Assembly (NCBI GenBank): GCA_964035575.1
Contig: OZ037863.1
Coordinates: 164,001 to 228,000, forward strand
DNA length: 64,000 nucleotides
DNA from: Rhynchopus sp. YZ270_cl-10
Taxonomy: Eukaryota > Euglenozoa > Diplonemea > Diplonemida > Diplonemidae
Reading direction: 5' to 3'
The position numbers and the translations under genes were made by a program. This document shows, one piece after another, positions 1 through 9,382 of this stretch. The notes below the pieces were generated by a model. The model made no database searches. It saw only the letters and a list, made by a program, of their open reading frames with translations, and was not told where the DNA came from. The number at the start of each line of letters is the position of its first letter. Position 1 is the stretch's first letter.

Positions 1-1516
1 CCAAATGTTGCAGCCACTCATTGTACACCTCATCCTGGCCAGGCGACTTCTTTTGCTCGAGCTCGTCGATCGCTGTCTGTAGCTCGCATCGCGTGAACTC
101 CGCTTCACCAGGACTGAAGTCCGTCACCACTCGCTTAGTTTGCCGTCGAGGTGTCGGGTCTGCTCGCTGCCCACGCGATACCTGCGCAAGGTGCTCCGCC
201 ATCGCATTCGCCTTCTCGCATGGGTCCGTCAGAGGCTTCCCGTCCAAGTGGAGTGGGACGCCGCTGGGCTTCTTCGATCTTCCGTCTAGGGAGCGAATAA
301 GGTCGAAGGTGTCACTCAGGTCCTTTGCCGCAGACGCCTTCTCGCAGTGCTGCACCCACGTCCTGCGTTTCGCTTCACGGATCAGCTTTGTGGCCTCCTG
401 ACGCAGTTGCTTGAGGTAGGCTGCGTCTTGTGTCGTGATCGTGGTAGCAGCAAGTTGCCTCGCCAGCTCTTGATCCCGCTGTCGGATCGCTCGTTTAGTG
501 TCACCACTAAACCAGCGCTTTTTCCTCTTGGTACGTCTTTTTTTAGGAATACACGCCTCAGCCGCCTTCTTCACCATCCCCAGCCACTTGCAGTACGTGT
601 CGTTGCAGTTACTGCGCCTGAGCGTGGCAGCTGTGCTTGCCTCAAGCATCGCAGTAAAGCGTGGCCAGTCCGCCCTCTTCCAGTTCCACGTCTTGCGCTT
701 TGCTGTTGGTGGCTGTGTGGTGTGGGTCGGAGTTTTGCAGAGCACTGTGAACTCTACAGCAATATGGTCTGATGTCCCTCCTGCCCGCGCGTCCCAGTTT
801 GTGAGCGGTACGGCCTTTGAGGTGAGGACTACGTCCGGTGACGACCTGGTCGTAACACGCAGCCGTGTTGCCTTGGCTGGGTCGTTCGCAATCTTGAACT
901 TGTGTTCCAGTGTCCACAGGTAGATCGTCTTTCCGAGTTTGTCCCCTTTCACGTAGCTATCCCAGGTGTGGTGGTGCGCATTCACATCTCCTGCTATCAC
1001 CACTTTGCCAGTTGAAGGGAGTGTGTCGACGTCAAAGTCATCTGTCCGTTGATCATCCGCGCTCTCCGTACCACACGGGCGGTACAGGTTGACGAACAAT
1101 ACCCCTTCTACTTCAACGTCGAGTCGTTCTGTCACAGATGCATGTGGTGCAGTATACTTCTGTGTGGCTGTCAGCTTTGTACGCACCAGCGTCGCAATGC
1201 CCCCACCTTGTGTCACCGGACCAGTATTGCGCTCTTGCGTTCTTTCACGCTTGAACGTCGTGTATCCGTCAAACACAGTGTCACCAGTTTGGCTGGCCTT
1301 CAGCTCCTGCAAGAGGATGACGTCGTATTCTTGCTGGGCAAAGAGCAGTCTGAGTTCCATTTCTCGATCCTCCGTCATACCGTTGATGTTGTACGACACG
1401 CAACGAAGAGACTTTGGACCTGGCTTTCTTTCGACACCAGCTCGCAGCAGCCGTATGCGGACTGTGGTGGTGTAGTGGTATAGTCGGGATGGGGCAGGGG
1501 CTGCTTGGGTAATGGG
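1..1516 (-). CDS. LINE ORF2 (partial): AP endonuclease and linker before reverse transcriptase
   Basis: I translated this frame by hand. It is open from just after the ORF1 TGA to base 1, about 505 codons. Recognisable endonuclease signatures in order: SYNINGM (around 1395-1378), ILLQELK, a GGGIATLVR block, VVIAGDVNAHHHTWDS (around 1000-960), SPDVVLTSK and SDHIAVEF (near 770). These match the Asn, Glu, Asp-Asn and Asp-His residues of the exonuclease III/AP-endonuclease fold used by LINEs to nick target DNA. A basic linker follows and ends in SPGQDEVYNEWLQHL at the window edge, the conserved block just ahead of RT. At the N-terminus, LLRAGVERKPGP (around 1445-1411) resembles the 2A-like peptide found at this place in several LINE families. 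The first Met of the frame is at 1378, inside the endonuclease block, so translation probably does not begin there. Confidence 0.88.
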
Positions 1517-4063
1517 TCAGTGACTGGCCGTCCCCTGTGCACGCTTCTTCCCATTCGGCGGTGGTGTGGGTGGCGGCCTCATCTTCCCCGGCGTCCATGC
1601 CGCTGTCGCACGCCTGTTGCTCCCTTTCTCCTTACGGGGCTTGCGTAGCGGCTCAGCGACCTTCTCCGTCTTGCGCAGAGCCTTTTGTCGCTGGGCTTCG
1701 GTGCGCGTCTTGGTGTTGTGCTGCGGCTTGTACATGCGAGGGACGTATTCCCCTGCCTCCACGCCGCTGGCCTCAGAGCTCTCCATCTCCCATTCGTACC
1801 CTGTGAGGTGGCGCTCCTTCACTATTTCGCAGCACAGCCTCTCACCCGTCTCCTCGTCTGTCATCCAGAAGTAGTCGGCTTCTGGCGACGGCGACCTCGT
1901 CTTCGTCTTCTTCTTCTTGGGGGATGGTGTCCGTTCCAATGCAGCTGCACGTTGCCGTTCCTCCTCCTTCTGTTGCGCGTACTGTTTGCGGAGCGCCTTC
2001 TTCCTGTCAGCCCGCCGGTCGCTGAACAGCTTGCCGATCTTCCCCCGAATGGCGTCCTTGATCTCCTCGCTTGTGCGACCCTTTGGGTCACCCTTCAGTA
2101 CGCCCTCATTGAGCGATGTAGGTGCTTGTGCTCTGTGCGTTTTGTCCGTTTTGTGCGTTCTGAATTGCGGTGTCGGCTCGGCCATCTCGTCGTCCCCGCT
2201 CACCGCATCGTGGTCGCTGTGTTCGCTCTCGCTGTCTTCCATCGACGACAGGGACTCTAGCGGTTGCGTCGTCTTTGCGGTAGACTTTGTAGGTGTCTGT
2301 GATGGTGACTTTGTAGGTGTCTTTGCAGGGGTCTTTGTAGGAGTCTTAGTGGGGGTGGGTGACACTGCACGTCTCTCCGGCACATCCCGCTCCACCGCCA
2401 CATCAGCCTCGTCCACGCCCCCTTCCTCCAGAACGATGCATCGCGCCGTGCGTGAGTTGCGGTCTGGCGTCGCTGCGTCCGTACGCTGCCGTTCCTCCTT
2501 CTTCTGCTGCGCGTACTGTTTGCGGAGCGCCTTCTTCCTGTCAGCCCGCCGGTCGCTGAACAGCTTGCCGATCTTCCCCCGAATGGCGCCCTTGATCTCC
2601 TCGCTTGTGCGACCCTTTGGGTCACCCTTCAGTACACCCTCATTGAGCGATGTAGGTGCTTGTGCTCTGTGCGTTTTGTCCGTTTTGTGCGTTCTGAATT
2701 GCGGTGTCGGCTCGGCCATCTCGTCGTCCTCGCTCACCGCGGTGTAGTCGCTGTCGTGTTCGCTCTCACTATCTCTGTCATGCTTGGATGATAACGGTGT
2801 GTCTCCCATGTTGTTGCGGACGGAGCCGGGACTTGCCGTAAGCACCTTCTCCACCTTGCTCATCAGCTCCTCCAGTCTGTCCGTCAGCGTCTCCACCTTG
2901 GTGCGCAGTTCCGCGTTCTCCTTCTTCAGCTCCTGCACTTCCGCAGTGGTGTGTGAGTGTGCGGTAGTGCCGCTGTCTTTGGGCTCGGCCTTCGCCTCCT
3001 TTGCCGCCTGCTTCTCCTTCTGTTTGCCCTTTGTGTTTGTCTTGCCCGTGACCGCCTCTGCGTACGAGCGCTTGTGAAGTTTGTGGCCAGCGGCCACCTT
3101 CGTCGTCGTGACGGTGCAGTCGTCGAAGCACATCGGCTCCTCCAGTCCGTTGCCGGTCACCTGCACCTTCCACGTCTTCCCCGCGCTGATGGCCCGCGAC
3201 GTGCGGACCGTCATGCCCTTCTCCTTCATCGCCGCTACCATCGCGTCGGGGTCGCTCTTCTTCGCCAGGCCGTGCAGCACATACGTACTCTCATCAGCCC
3301 TTGTCTCATCACCACGCAGCTCGCGCCATGCAGTGCGTTCGACGGAAGTGTCCGGCAGGTCCGTCAGCCCGTACGCCTTTGGCGAGATGATCAGTCTCCC
3401 CTTGTATTTTTTTGAAGCCTTTAAGGCCTCGTTGTGTGAGGCGGTCTCGTCGAGCCAGACCACCCGTCCGGAGGAACGCTTCGACGGTCGGACGATCACA
3501 CCGTCTTGTCCCGAAACGTCACAGAGGGGCTTGCTCGTCGCCACCAGCGCCTGCCACCTCACCCCAATCTTGCCCTTCCCTTCCGGCAGTTCGCGCAGCT
3601 TCACCACGCGCATGTCAAGCGCCCGCAGATGCTTTCGGGCCGCCTCCTGTCCTCCTGAACGCCAGCTATCGGCCGTCGCCCCCCTAGCTAACTCCAGGGT
3701 TAGCTGCTGCAGCTTCGGTCCGTTGCCCAGCTGCGTCAGCTTGTCCTCCCTCGCCACCTTCTCCTTCGCGAGGTCGTAGATGTGGCACGTTTTGTGCACG
3801 TAGCCACCGTCGGAATGCACCAGCACCTTCTCCCTGCGCGCTGGGTGTTGTGTTCCTTTAATTGGTCTGAACGAGACCATGGCGCGCGGCGCCCCCTCCA
3901 GCTCTACCGTCAGCTGCTGTAGGACGGCCACCGCCGTGCCTGGCGACACCAGTGCGATCATGCCGATGTCGGTGGTGGTGTGTGTTCTAATGAACACTTC
4001 TTCGGTCACGACGGGCACATTCCACCCCCCGTGTTGCAGCCGCTTCGCTGCTTTGTCACCCAT
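1517..4063 (-). CDS. LINE ORF1: RRM-like, coiled-coil, basic RNA-binding-type protein
   Basis: 848 residues, starting at 4063 and ending in TGA at 1519-1517. Visible parts: an RRM-like stretch at about 258-325 (YVLHGLAKK then a beta-rich segment), the motif RSYAEAV at 333-339 of a type often found in LINE ORF1 proteins, a heptad coiled coil at about 374-410 suited to oligomerisation, and an internal duplication of about 79 residues (449-527 and 627-705, each beginning MAEPTPQ and ending EERQR). Between the repeats is a Thr-Pro-Lys repeat tract. There is no CCHC zinc knuckle. The expected role is packaging LINE RNA into an RNP. The same frame continues into ORF2 after the stop. Confidence 0.82.
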   Translation of the reverse strand: MGDKAAKRLQHGGWNVPVVTEEVFIRTHTTTDIGMIALVSPGTAVAVLQQLTVELEGAPRAMVSFRPIKGTQHPARREKVLVHSDGGYVHKTCHIYDLAKEKVAREDKLTQLGNGPKLQQLTLELARGATADSWRSGGQEAARKHLRALDMRVVKLRELPEGKGKIGVRWQALVATSKPLCDVSGQDGVIVRPSKRSSGRVVWLDETASHNEALKASKKYKGRLIISPKAYGLTDLPDTSVERTAWRELRGDETRADESTYVLHGLAKKSDPDAMVAAMKEKGMTVRTSRAISAGKTWKVQVTGNGLEEPMCFDDCTVTTTKVAAGHKLHKRSYAEAVTGKTNTKGKQKEKQAAKEAKAEPKDSGTTAHSHTTAEVQELKKENAELRTKVETLTDRLEELMSKVEKVLTASPGSVRNNMGDTPLSSKHDRDSESEHDSDYTAVSEDDEMAEPTPQFRTHKTDKTHRAQAPTSLNEGVLKGDPKGRTSEEIKGAIRGKIGKLFSDRRADRKKALRKQYAQQKKEERQRTDAATPDRNSRTARCIVLEEGGVDEADVAVERDVPERRAVSPTPTKTPTKTPAKTPTKSPSQTPTKSTAKTTQPLESLSSMEDSESEHSDHDAVSGDDEMAEPTPQFRTHKTDKTHRAQAPTSLNEGVLKGDPKGRTSEEIKDAIRGKIGKLFSDRRADRKKALRKQYAQQKEEERQRAAALERTPSPKKKKTKTRSPSPEADYFWMTDEETGERLCCEIVKERHLTGYEWEMESSEASGVEAGEYVPRMYKPQHNTKTRTEAQRQKALRKTEKVAEPLRKPRKEKGSNRRATAAWTPGKMRPPPTPPPNGKKRAQGTASH

Positions 4064-4272
4064 CAGGGTGTCCAGGGCCGCCCCGAGGAGGCGCGCTGCG
4101 CGGCTTATAGTTGATATGTGTTTGTTGTGTCTTTGATGTGTAGACCCCAGTTATTTTGACTTTCCGGATCGATTGCGGACCGTGGTGGTGCCACTCAATG
4201 AAGTACAGAAACTGTAGCTTTAGAAATCGTTGGTTTTTTTTGTCAAAGAAAGAAAGGACCATATGACCATAC

Positions 4273-4677
4273 CTGAAACAACACCAGGTCATGCATCTGC
4301 TTGCAGGACTTCTCCCCCTCCCCAAACCCGCACCCCTCAAGCCACCACAGCCGCGCACGCCCGCTGTTGGTCTTCCCACCACAGTGTGGGGAGGGACGCC
4401 ACTTATCACACTCCATGTGCATGGCATTAACGATGTTGCCAACCTGCGTCTCGAGCATGACCCTGTAGTCTTCAAGGCCTTCAGCAGGCGACTCGCGAAG
4501 TGCATCTGGCCATCTCGAGATGTCCCGCTTCTGTGTGTCCGCTGATTCTTCATCAAAGCGCTGTATACTCCACGCAGCTAACAACACAGTCACCACAGGC
4601 ACAGCCACAGCAGGGATCATACTTAACGTGAGGAGAAGGAAGGGAGGGAAACAAAAAACTCTAAAACCAATGCTCAA
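4273..4677 (-). CDS. Hypothetical secreted or membrane protein, 5' exon only
   Basis: The exon encodes up to 135 residues. A hydrophobic N-terminus (PPFLLLTLSMIPAVAVPVVT) acts like a signal peptide or anchor, followed by an acidic/basic segment and a Cys-containing tail (CDKW, CGGK, CGFGEGEKSC). Translation could start at 4677 or at the inner Met at 4620. The exon ends in frame at CAG|GTATGG (4273/4272), the donor form used by nearly all introns in this window, so I read it as a phase-0 exon. Its downstream exons would lie where the LINE now sits or beyond the window, so the LINE probably landed in an intron or the 3' part of this gene. I do not recognise the family. Confidence 0.4.
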
Positions 4678-5149
4678 AAGGTTTGGAACCAGAGCAGAAA
4701 AAGGGAGGTGTCAGAAGTGTGAAAGTGTGGACACCTAGAAAATATATAAAAGCTTTGGAGGAGCCTCTCGCTGTCGCCAAAGAAGGTAAGAAAAGGACCC
4801 TCCGCCCCCAGCCTTGCCTGTTGAAGAATGGTGTCAGTGGAAGTGCGGGGCATGAAAATGTGATTTGAGGTAAATAGACGGGCATAGCATTTCATTAGGC
4901 AAATGTGGGTCTTTTTTTGCTTTTGAAAACGTTGCTTGTATTAGTGCAGCCACCCTAGAGTTTGCTCCACTAAACTTTTTGTTTGTTGCGTTGTCGAGAT
5001 ACATCACCTGCCTGGGCCGGGTACCAGGGACACCTGATCGACTACACTTGTCACGACATGACAAACACGGTAAGAAACGCAAAACGTTGACAAGAACAGC
5101 GTACCGTGTAACGGGAAAATGGGGGCCAGAGCTTAGTATCTTGTGTTAG

Positions 5150-5540
5150 AAAATATGCAAAAAGATGGGAAAACAAGAGAAGGAAAACGTGTATGATGAA
5201 TGTGCCTCTCGTGCACACACATCTTCAAAAACAGAAACGCATAATTGGGACACATGATACCAAATATGCTTCTTGCATCACATGCTGTACCTCATAAGTA
5301 CGGCACGTGGAAAGGAAACGAGTTCTCTGTGTTGGAAAAGGGGATAAAAAATATGCGAAAAGATGGGAAAACAAGAGAAAGAAAACGTGTATGACGAATG
5401 TGCCTCTCGTGCACACACATCTTCAAAAACAAAAACGCGTAAATGACACACATGAGACCAAACGTGCTTCTTGCATCACATGGTGTACCTCATAAGTACA
5501 ATATGTGGAAAGGAGATGAGTTCTCCTTGCAGGAAAAAAA
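5150..5540. repeat. Direct tandem duplication, two units of about 195 bp
   Basis: Units 5150-5345 and 5346-5540 align almost base for base. Each contains the hairpin GTGC-CTCTCGT-GCAC followed by ACACATCTTCAAAAAC, then CTTCTTGCATCACATG and CCTCATAAGTAC. The units differ by scattered substitutions and short indels, so the duplication is not brand new. Confidence 0.85.
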
Positions 5541-5551
5541 GTCTACAAATA

Positions 5552-5677
5552 GTAACTCTGATAGGTAAGTAAAAGGAAAAAAGGTTTTTTCGTTGATTGC
5601 ACAATTACCCTGGTTGAGGGGTGATTGGCGACCGTATCTGAGGAACTATTTCTCCTTTAACTACGCTTGTAGGTATA
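5552..5677. repeat. Dispersed repeat family D
   Basis: About 125-140 bp beginning near ACTCTGATAGGTAAGTAAAA, with conserved core GGTGATTGGCGACCGTAT and an end near CTACG..AGGTAT. Other copies: 22776-22910 (very similar) and 13460-13550 (shorter and more diverged). It is non-coding with no obvious terminal repeats. Confidence 0.7.
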
Positions 5678-5826
5678 CAAAAAAAAAAAAGGTGTCCCAT
5701 CCTGTCGTCACCTAACTGACGTGTTCTGCTCTTGCGGGGTGCCGTGATGCAGAAGCGCCTCCCCATTTGCTACGTTAAATACACTTCTTCTCAGAAGACG
5801 GTGTTCATTCAAAACTATTCTACTTC

Positions 5827-7193
5827 TTAGTCACCGAGTAGTCTCAGCACCAAACGCAGTGTGCTCTCCTCCTGAATGTTGTAGTCTGCAACGGTGCGTT
5901 CGTCCTCAAGCTGCTCCCCTGCGAAGATGAGACGCTGCTGGTCGAGTGGGATGCCCTCCTTTTCCCTGATCATCCACTTCACATTCTCGATAGTGTCATT
6001 GGGGGAAACATCCAGGTTATTTCTCTTACCACACAAGTCCATGACGACGATCTGCATACTCTGTACAAGGTGTGTGGTGTGGTGTGCATCTGCCAAGCAA
6101 GAAGACAAACAGCCTTGTGGGAGGCAGCCGAGGAGAGTGCAGAGATGCATGCTCGCAGGCAGGAAGGGAGCGTCTCCACATGTGGTGTGTGGCACAACCG
6201 ACGGACCGGGTCAGGGTCTGCTGTGTCTCGAGCACAGAAGCAGTGTCCACACAGTGCCACACGAGGTCAGGGTGCTCCCATCAGGGTGTGCAGAGAAAAA
6301 GTGTGCACAGTACGTTGTGTGTGTTGCTCTTGTGGTGGTGGGCATACCTGTGGCTGTGGAGAGAGCACCGCCAAGTGCACAGTGCTGTCCTTCTGAATGT
6401 TGCAGTCTGCAAGGGTGTGTCCGTCCACAAGCTCGTCGTCTCCCACAACAAGACACTGCTGGTCTATCGGGATGCCCTCCTTGTCCTTGATCTGCTCTTT
6501 CACATCAAGGACGGTGTCACGTGGTTCTACTTCGAGACGGATTGTCTTCCCTGCCAACGACTCCACGACGATCGGCATCTGTAAGTTAGAGGTGGTGAGG
6601 GAACGTAAACCTGTTATGCGAAATGATCTTGCAAGCAGACTCCGTCGTGAAGGAGAGTGCAGATGCAGTTCAGGTAAATAGTGCAGCTCACAACGTGAGG
6701 AGGTGTCAATAACAAAACCAACATTACCTTAAGCTTCATCACAAAGTCCAGATGTGCCACAAGCATAAGCTTCTTTTCGTCTGGGTACTCCTTGCCCCCA
6801 ATGGTGAGATGCACCTGTTCTCTGCGCACACCCTCCTTTGCAGCAACCAGCGTTTTAAAGTAGAAGAGGCTTGTGCCTCTCTTAAAGTCAAGTTCCACGG
6901 AAAGCACACGTGAGGAGTCGTCCACTTGCACGTCTATCTTCTGTTTGTCCTGTGGGTGTGGAATGTGTGGAAAATACGACAAACGCAGTCTGACAGCATC
7001 AGATGTGACTGTGCTTCCTGCACACTGTTGTCCACACGTGGCAGTGACAAGAACCGACTGGCTTCACATACACGAGTGCAGTGAGATGCAGGTCGTGGGC
7101 AGCACGTCGCATGTGGTGGTGGTGGCATACCTGTGTCTGTGGAGCGATGGCGTGCATACCACCTGCAGGCATGGGTGGTGCCGACGCTGCCAT
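5827..7193 (-). CDS. Triple ubiquitin-like protein, four exons
   Basis: Exons 7193-7131, 6949-6728, 6578-6348 and 6060-5827 join in phase 0 throughout (donors GTATGC, GTAATG, GTATGC; acceptors CCCACAG, CTTACAG, TGTACAG) to give about 249 residues. Exon 1 codes a short Ala/Pro/Met leader; each later exon codes one ubiquitin-fold domain. The last domain matches ubiquitin at 53 of 76 positions by my hand alignment, including TIENVK, KEGIP and DQQRLIFAG. However, it ends LRLLGD, not LRLRGG, and Lys48 and Lys63 are both Glu. The first two domains are more diverged. With no Gly-Gly ends it should be neither processed nor conjugated; a scaffold or adaptor role is inferred. The upstream CTTGCACAG before the ATG looks like a splice acceptor. 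Confidence 0.85.
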
Positions 7194-9382
7194 GGTGGTG
7201 TGTAGTGCTGTGTAGTGTACGACACAGCGACACGACGTTTTCTGTGCAAGAACAATGTGAAACCCTTGAAAGTGTGCCAACTTTTATATTTCCTTCAACA
7301 CTTCACACTGATGGATAAAAATTAGCGAACACAAAAACAAGCGCGCGTGGAAGAAAAAAAAGGAAAACGACTTTTTCTGACTGGAATGCGCACAAGGGTG
7401 CGTGGCGGAGAATAAAATATGTTCGATAAAAGAAACGCGAGCTTATCGTTTTCTCTTATTCAAAAAGATTGCCTGCCGTCAGACTCCGCACTGGCATAAT
7501 AGAAGCAGATCGTTTGCTGTCTTTTGCACCCTTCATTAAATACCGCAGAAACAAACCGTTGTACCAAAGTGGGGAAAGTGGCGTGAGGGGAAGGGGGCAC
7601 GTTCTTTGTCATTGTGTCCTCAAGAGAGAGAGTGAGAGATAACGTTGGAAGAGCGAAGAGTTTTTTTTTATATAGGGGAGCTCGGGAGAGGGAAAACATT
7701 TGTAACCGCACTCCTACTTTTTCCTTTTTGTTGTTTCCCCAGCAAACAATAAAACAAAAAGTGAAAAGTGGTGAAACGCACACACCTCGACCCGGCAGTG
7801 AAGTGTGGCTCTACTCCAACCCGCCCCAGAAAAGAAAATAGAAAAAAAGGGAAGGGAGTAGGGGTACGGTGTTCAATTTCCTTTTTTTTTTTAGCATTGC
7901 ATGTAATCATAAAAGACAAAGAGAATAGTTTATAAGATGAACCTAAGCCTGTGCTTAGTCACCTCACAAAAGGAAGTAAAGAAACTATGAAAGAAAGAAA
8001 AAAAAATGTGAAAGATTTATGATTTTTTTTTTTGTCAAGAATCGACACAGCAATACACCTTTAACAATGAAGACTAAAGTTGAAACCCACATGTGGGATG
8101 CAATTTTATGTCAAAAAAAAAAAATCTCTCTCTCAATTGTCTTATTTTCGTTGGCGTTCATCCCCTGCCCCATTTTCTTTTTTTTGAAATTTTGTTGCAT
8201 TAGTGTAGACACCCGAGGATGAGCTCTACTTTTTTTTTGTCTCCATCATCCTCCTCGCGTACAGTTGCGCCATCCCGCAAAAGGAAAACACAAAAGAATT
8301 AATTTTTTCAAGCAACACAATACACAGTACTGCGTCCCATCCACACCCCTTCGCAACTTGCCCCAACCGCGGTACGCGTGATGACAAAGGCAAGCTTCGA
8401 GCGGGTAAAAAGAGGGGAAAAATGTGTCTTGAGAGCTCCGCGTGATCATAGGTGTAGTCTCGGGGGTGTACATTGTTAACCTTTTCATCAACAATTTGTC
8501 TCGTCTTTTTTTTCTTTTTCTTTTTTTTTTTGAATAAATTTTGTTGCAATGTGAGTTGCTGTTATCACATTGAGCAAATGCCCACCTTTTTTTTTTTGTA
8601 ATTTTTTTATTGCATTTACGCGCAGACACCCCCCAGAGGAAAGTGCTGTATATTTGCACCTTAAAAAGGTATCGCCACGAAGTGACAAATAGTTTATAAC
8701 CACAATTGGAAAAAGGGGGAGGGGGAGGATTTTCCCGCCGGAAAACGCAGCAGGGTAGAGGGAGTGTTCTCACTTTATTTTGTTTGCTTCTTTTTGTTTT
8801 TTCTGTCAAACACCCGAGAACGTGTTTCACTATTTTTATTTGTTTCAAAAAAAAAAGTTGAGGAGGGGTAATGTTGGGGCATATGTGTGATTTATTTTTG
8901 ACATCTCAACGCATCTCGCTTGTCAAAAAAAAAAAATTCCGACAGGTTCTTGGATTCGCCGCTTGAGACTGTAACTTGCAGGGTTTTGTTTTGAACAGCA
9001 ATTTGGAGGCTCTCACTTTCTTTTTTCTCATCTTTTTTTTTGAAATTCTAGAAATGCGAAAAACTTTTAATTTGTTGCTGCTAAAAAAGCCTCTCGACAA
9101 AGATTTGTACTCAATGTCGGCCGAAAAGGCTATTATACTATACTGCAGAGGGCTTCAAGAACGAGCGAGGCCATAAAGGTAAGACAGATGAAGATAGTGC
9201 GGGACGAGGGAAAGCGGGACAGACAAGAGGGTCCATGGCCACAAACAAAATAGGGGGGTCTACGCATTCATTTGGCGTTTCCTTTGGTGTATTTTTTGTG
9301 TTTTTGTTTTTTTGAAAACTTGGTTGTATTAGTGTAGCCACCCTAGAGTGTGCTCCACTATGTGTTTTTTTTTTTTTTGCCT
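7194..9382. other. Intergenic spacer, AT-rich, repeat remnants
   Basis: No coding signal; long frames here are products of A/T runs. Contains a copy of family I (GTGGTGAAACGCACACACCT, 7769-7825, again at 33212-33280), a family B hairpin (7929-7964) and family A copies (8187-8232 and 9313-9360, the latter touching the 3' end of the acyl-CoA synthetase gene), plus degenerate A-like pieces near 8520-8640. Confidence 0.6.

Larger units (their letters stand above)
1..4130 (-). mobile_element. LINE (non-LTR retrotransposon), 5' part; runs off the window
   Basis: Two open frames read on the minus strand: ORF1 (4063 to 1517) and ORF2, which continues past base 1. ORF2 has a clear AP-type endonuclease and the beginning of the linker leading to reverse transcriptase, so the RT itself lies outside the window. 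ORF1 and ORF2 are in the same frame, separated by a single TGA. The body is GC-rich compared with the AT-rich spacers around it. The 5' boundary is not sharp; I place it just upstream of the ORF1 start, and no target-site duplication can be judged because the other end is missing. The coding frames look intact in the window, suggesting a young copy. The clade is probably CR1/Jockey-like or ingi-like from the endonuclease plus the 2A-like N-terminal motif, but this is inference. Confidence 0.9.
4678..5826. other. Intergenic spacer rich in short repeats
   Basis: No gene seen. It holds one copy of dispersed family A (4918-4975), a direct duplication (5150-5540) and a family D copy (5552-5677). 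It ends just after the 3' end of the ubiquitin-like gene. Confidence 0.6.

Noticed and set aside
642-917. Separate small genes in the first 1.5 kb
   Set aside because: All are other frames of LINE ORF2, which is continuously open on the minus strand.
1537-3779. Long plus-strand frames opposite LINE ORF1
   Set aside because: Antisense shadows of a GC-rich coding region.
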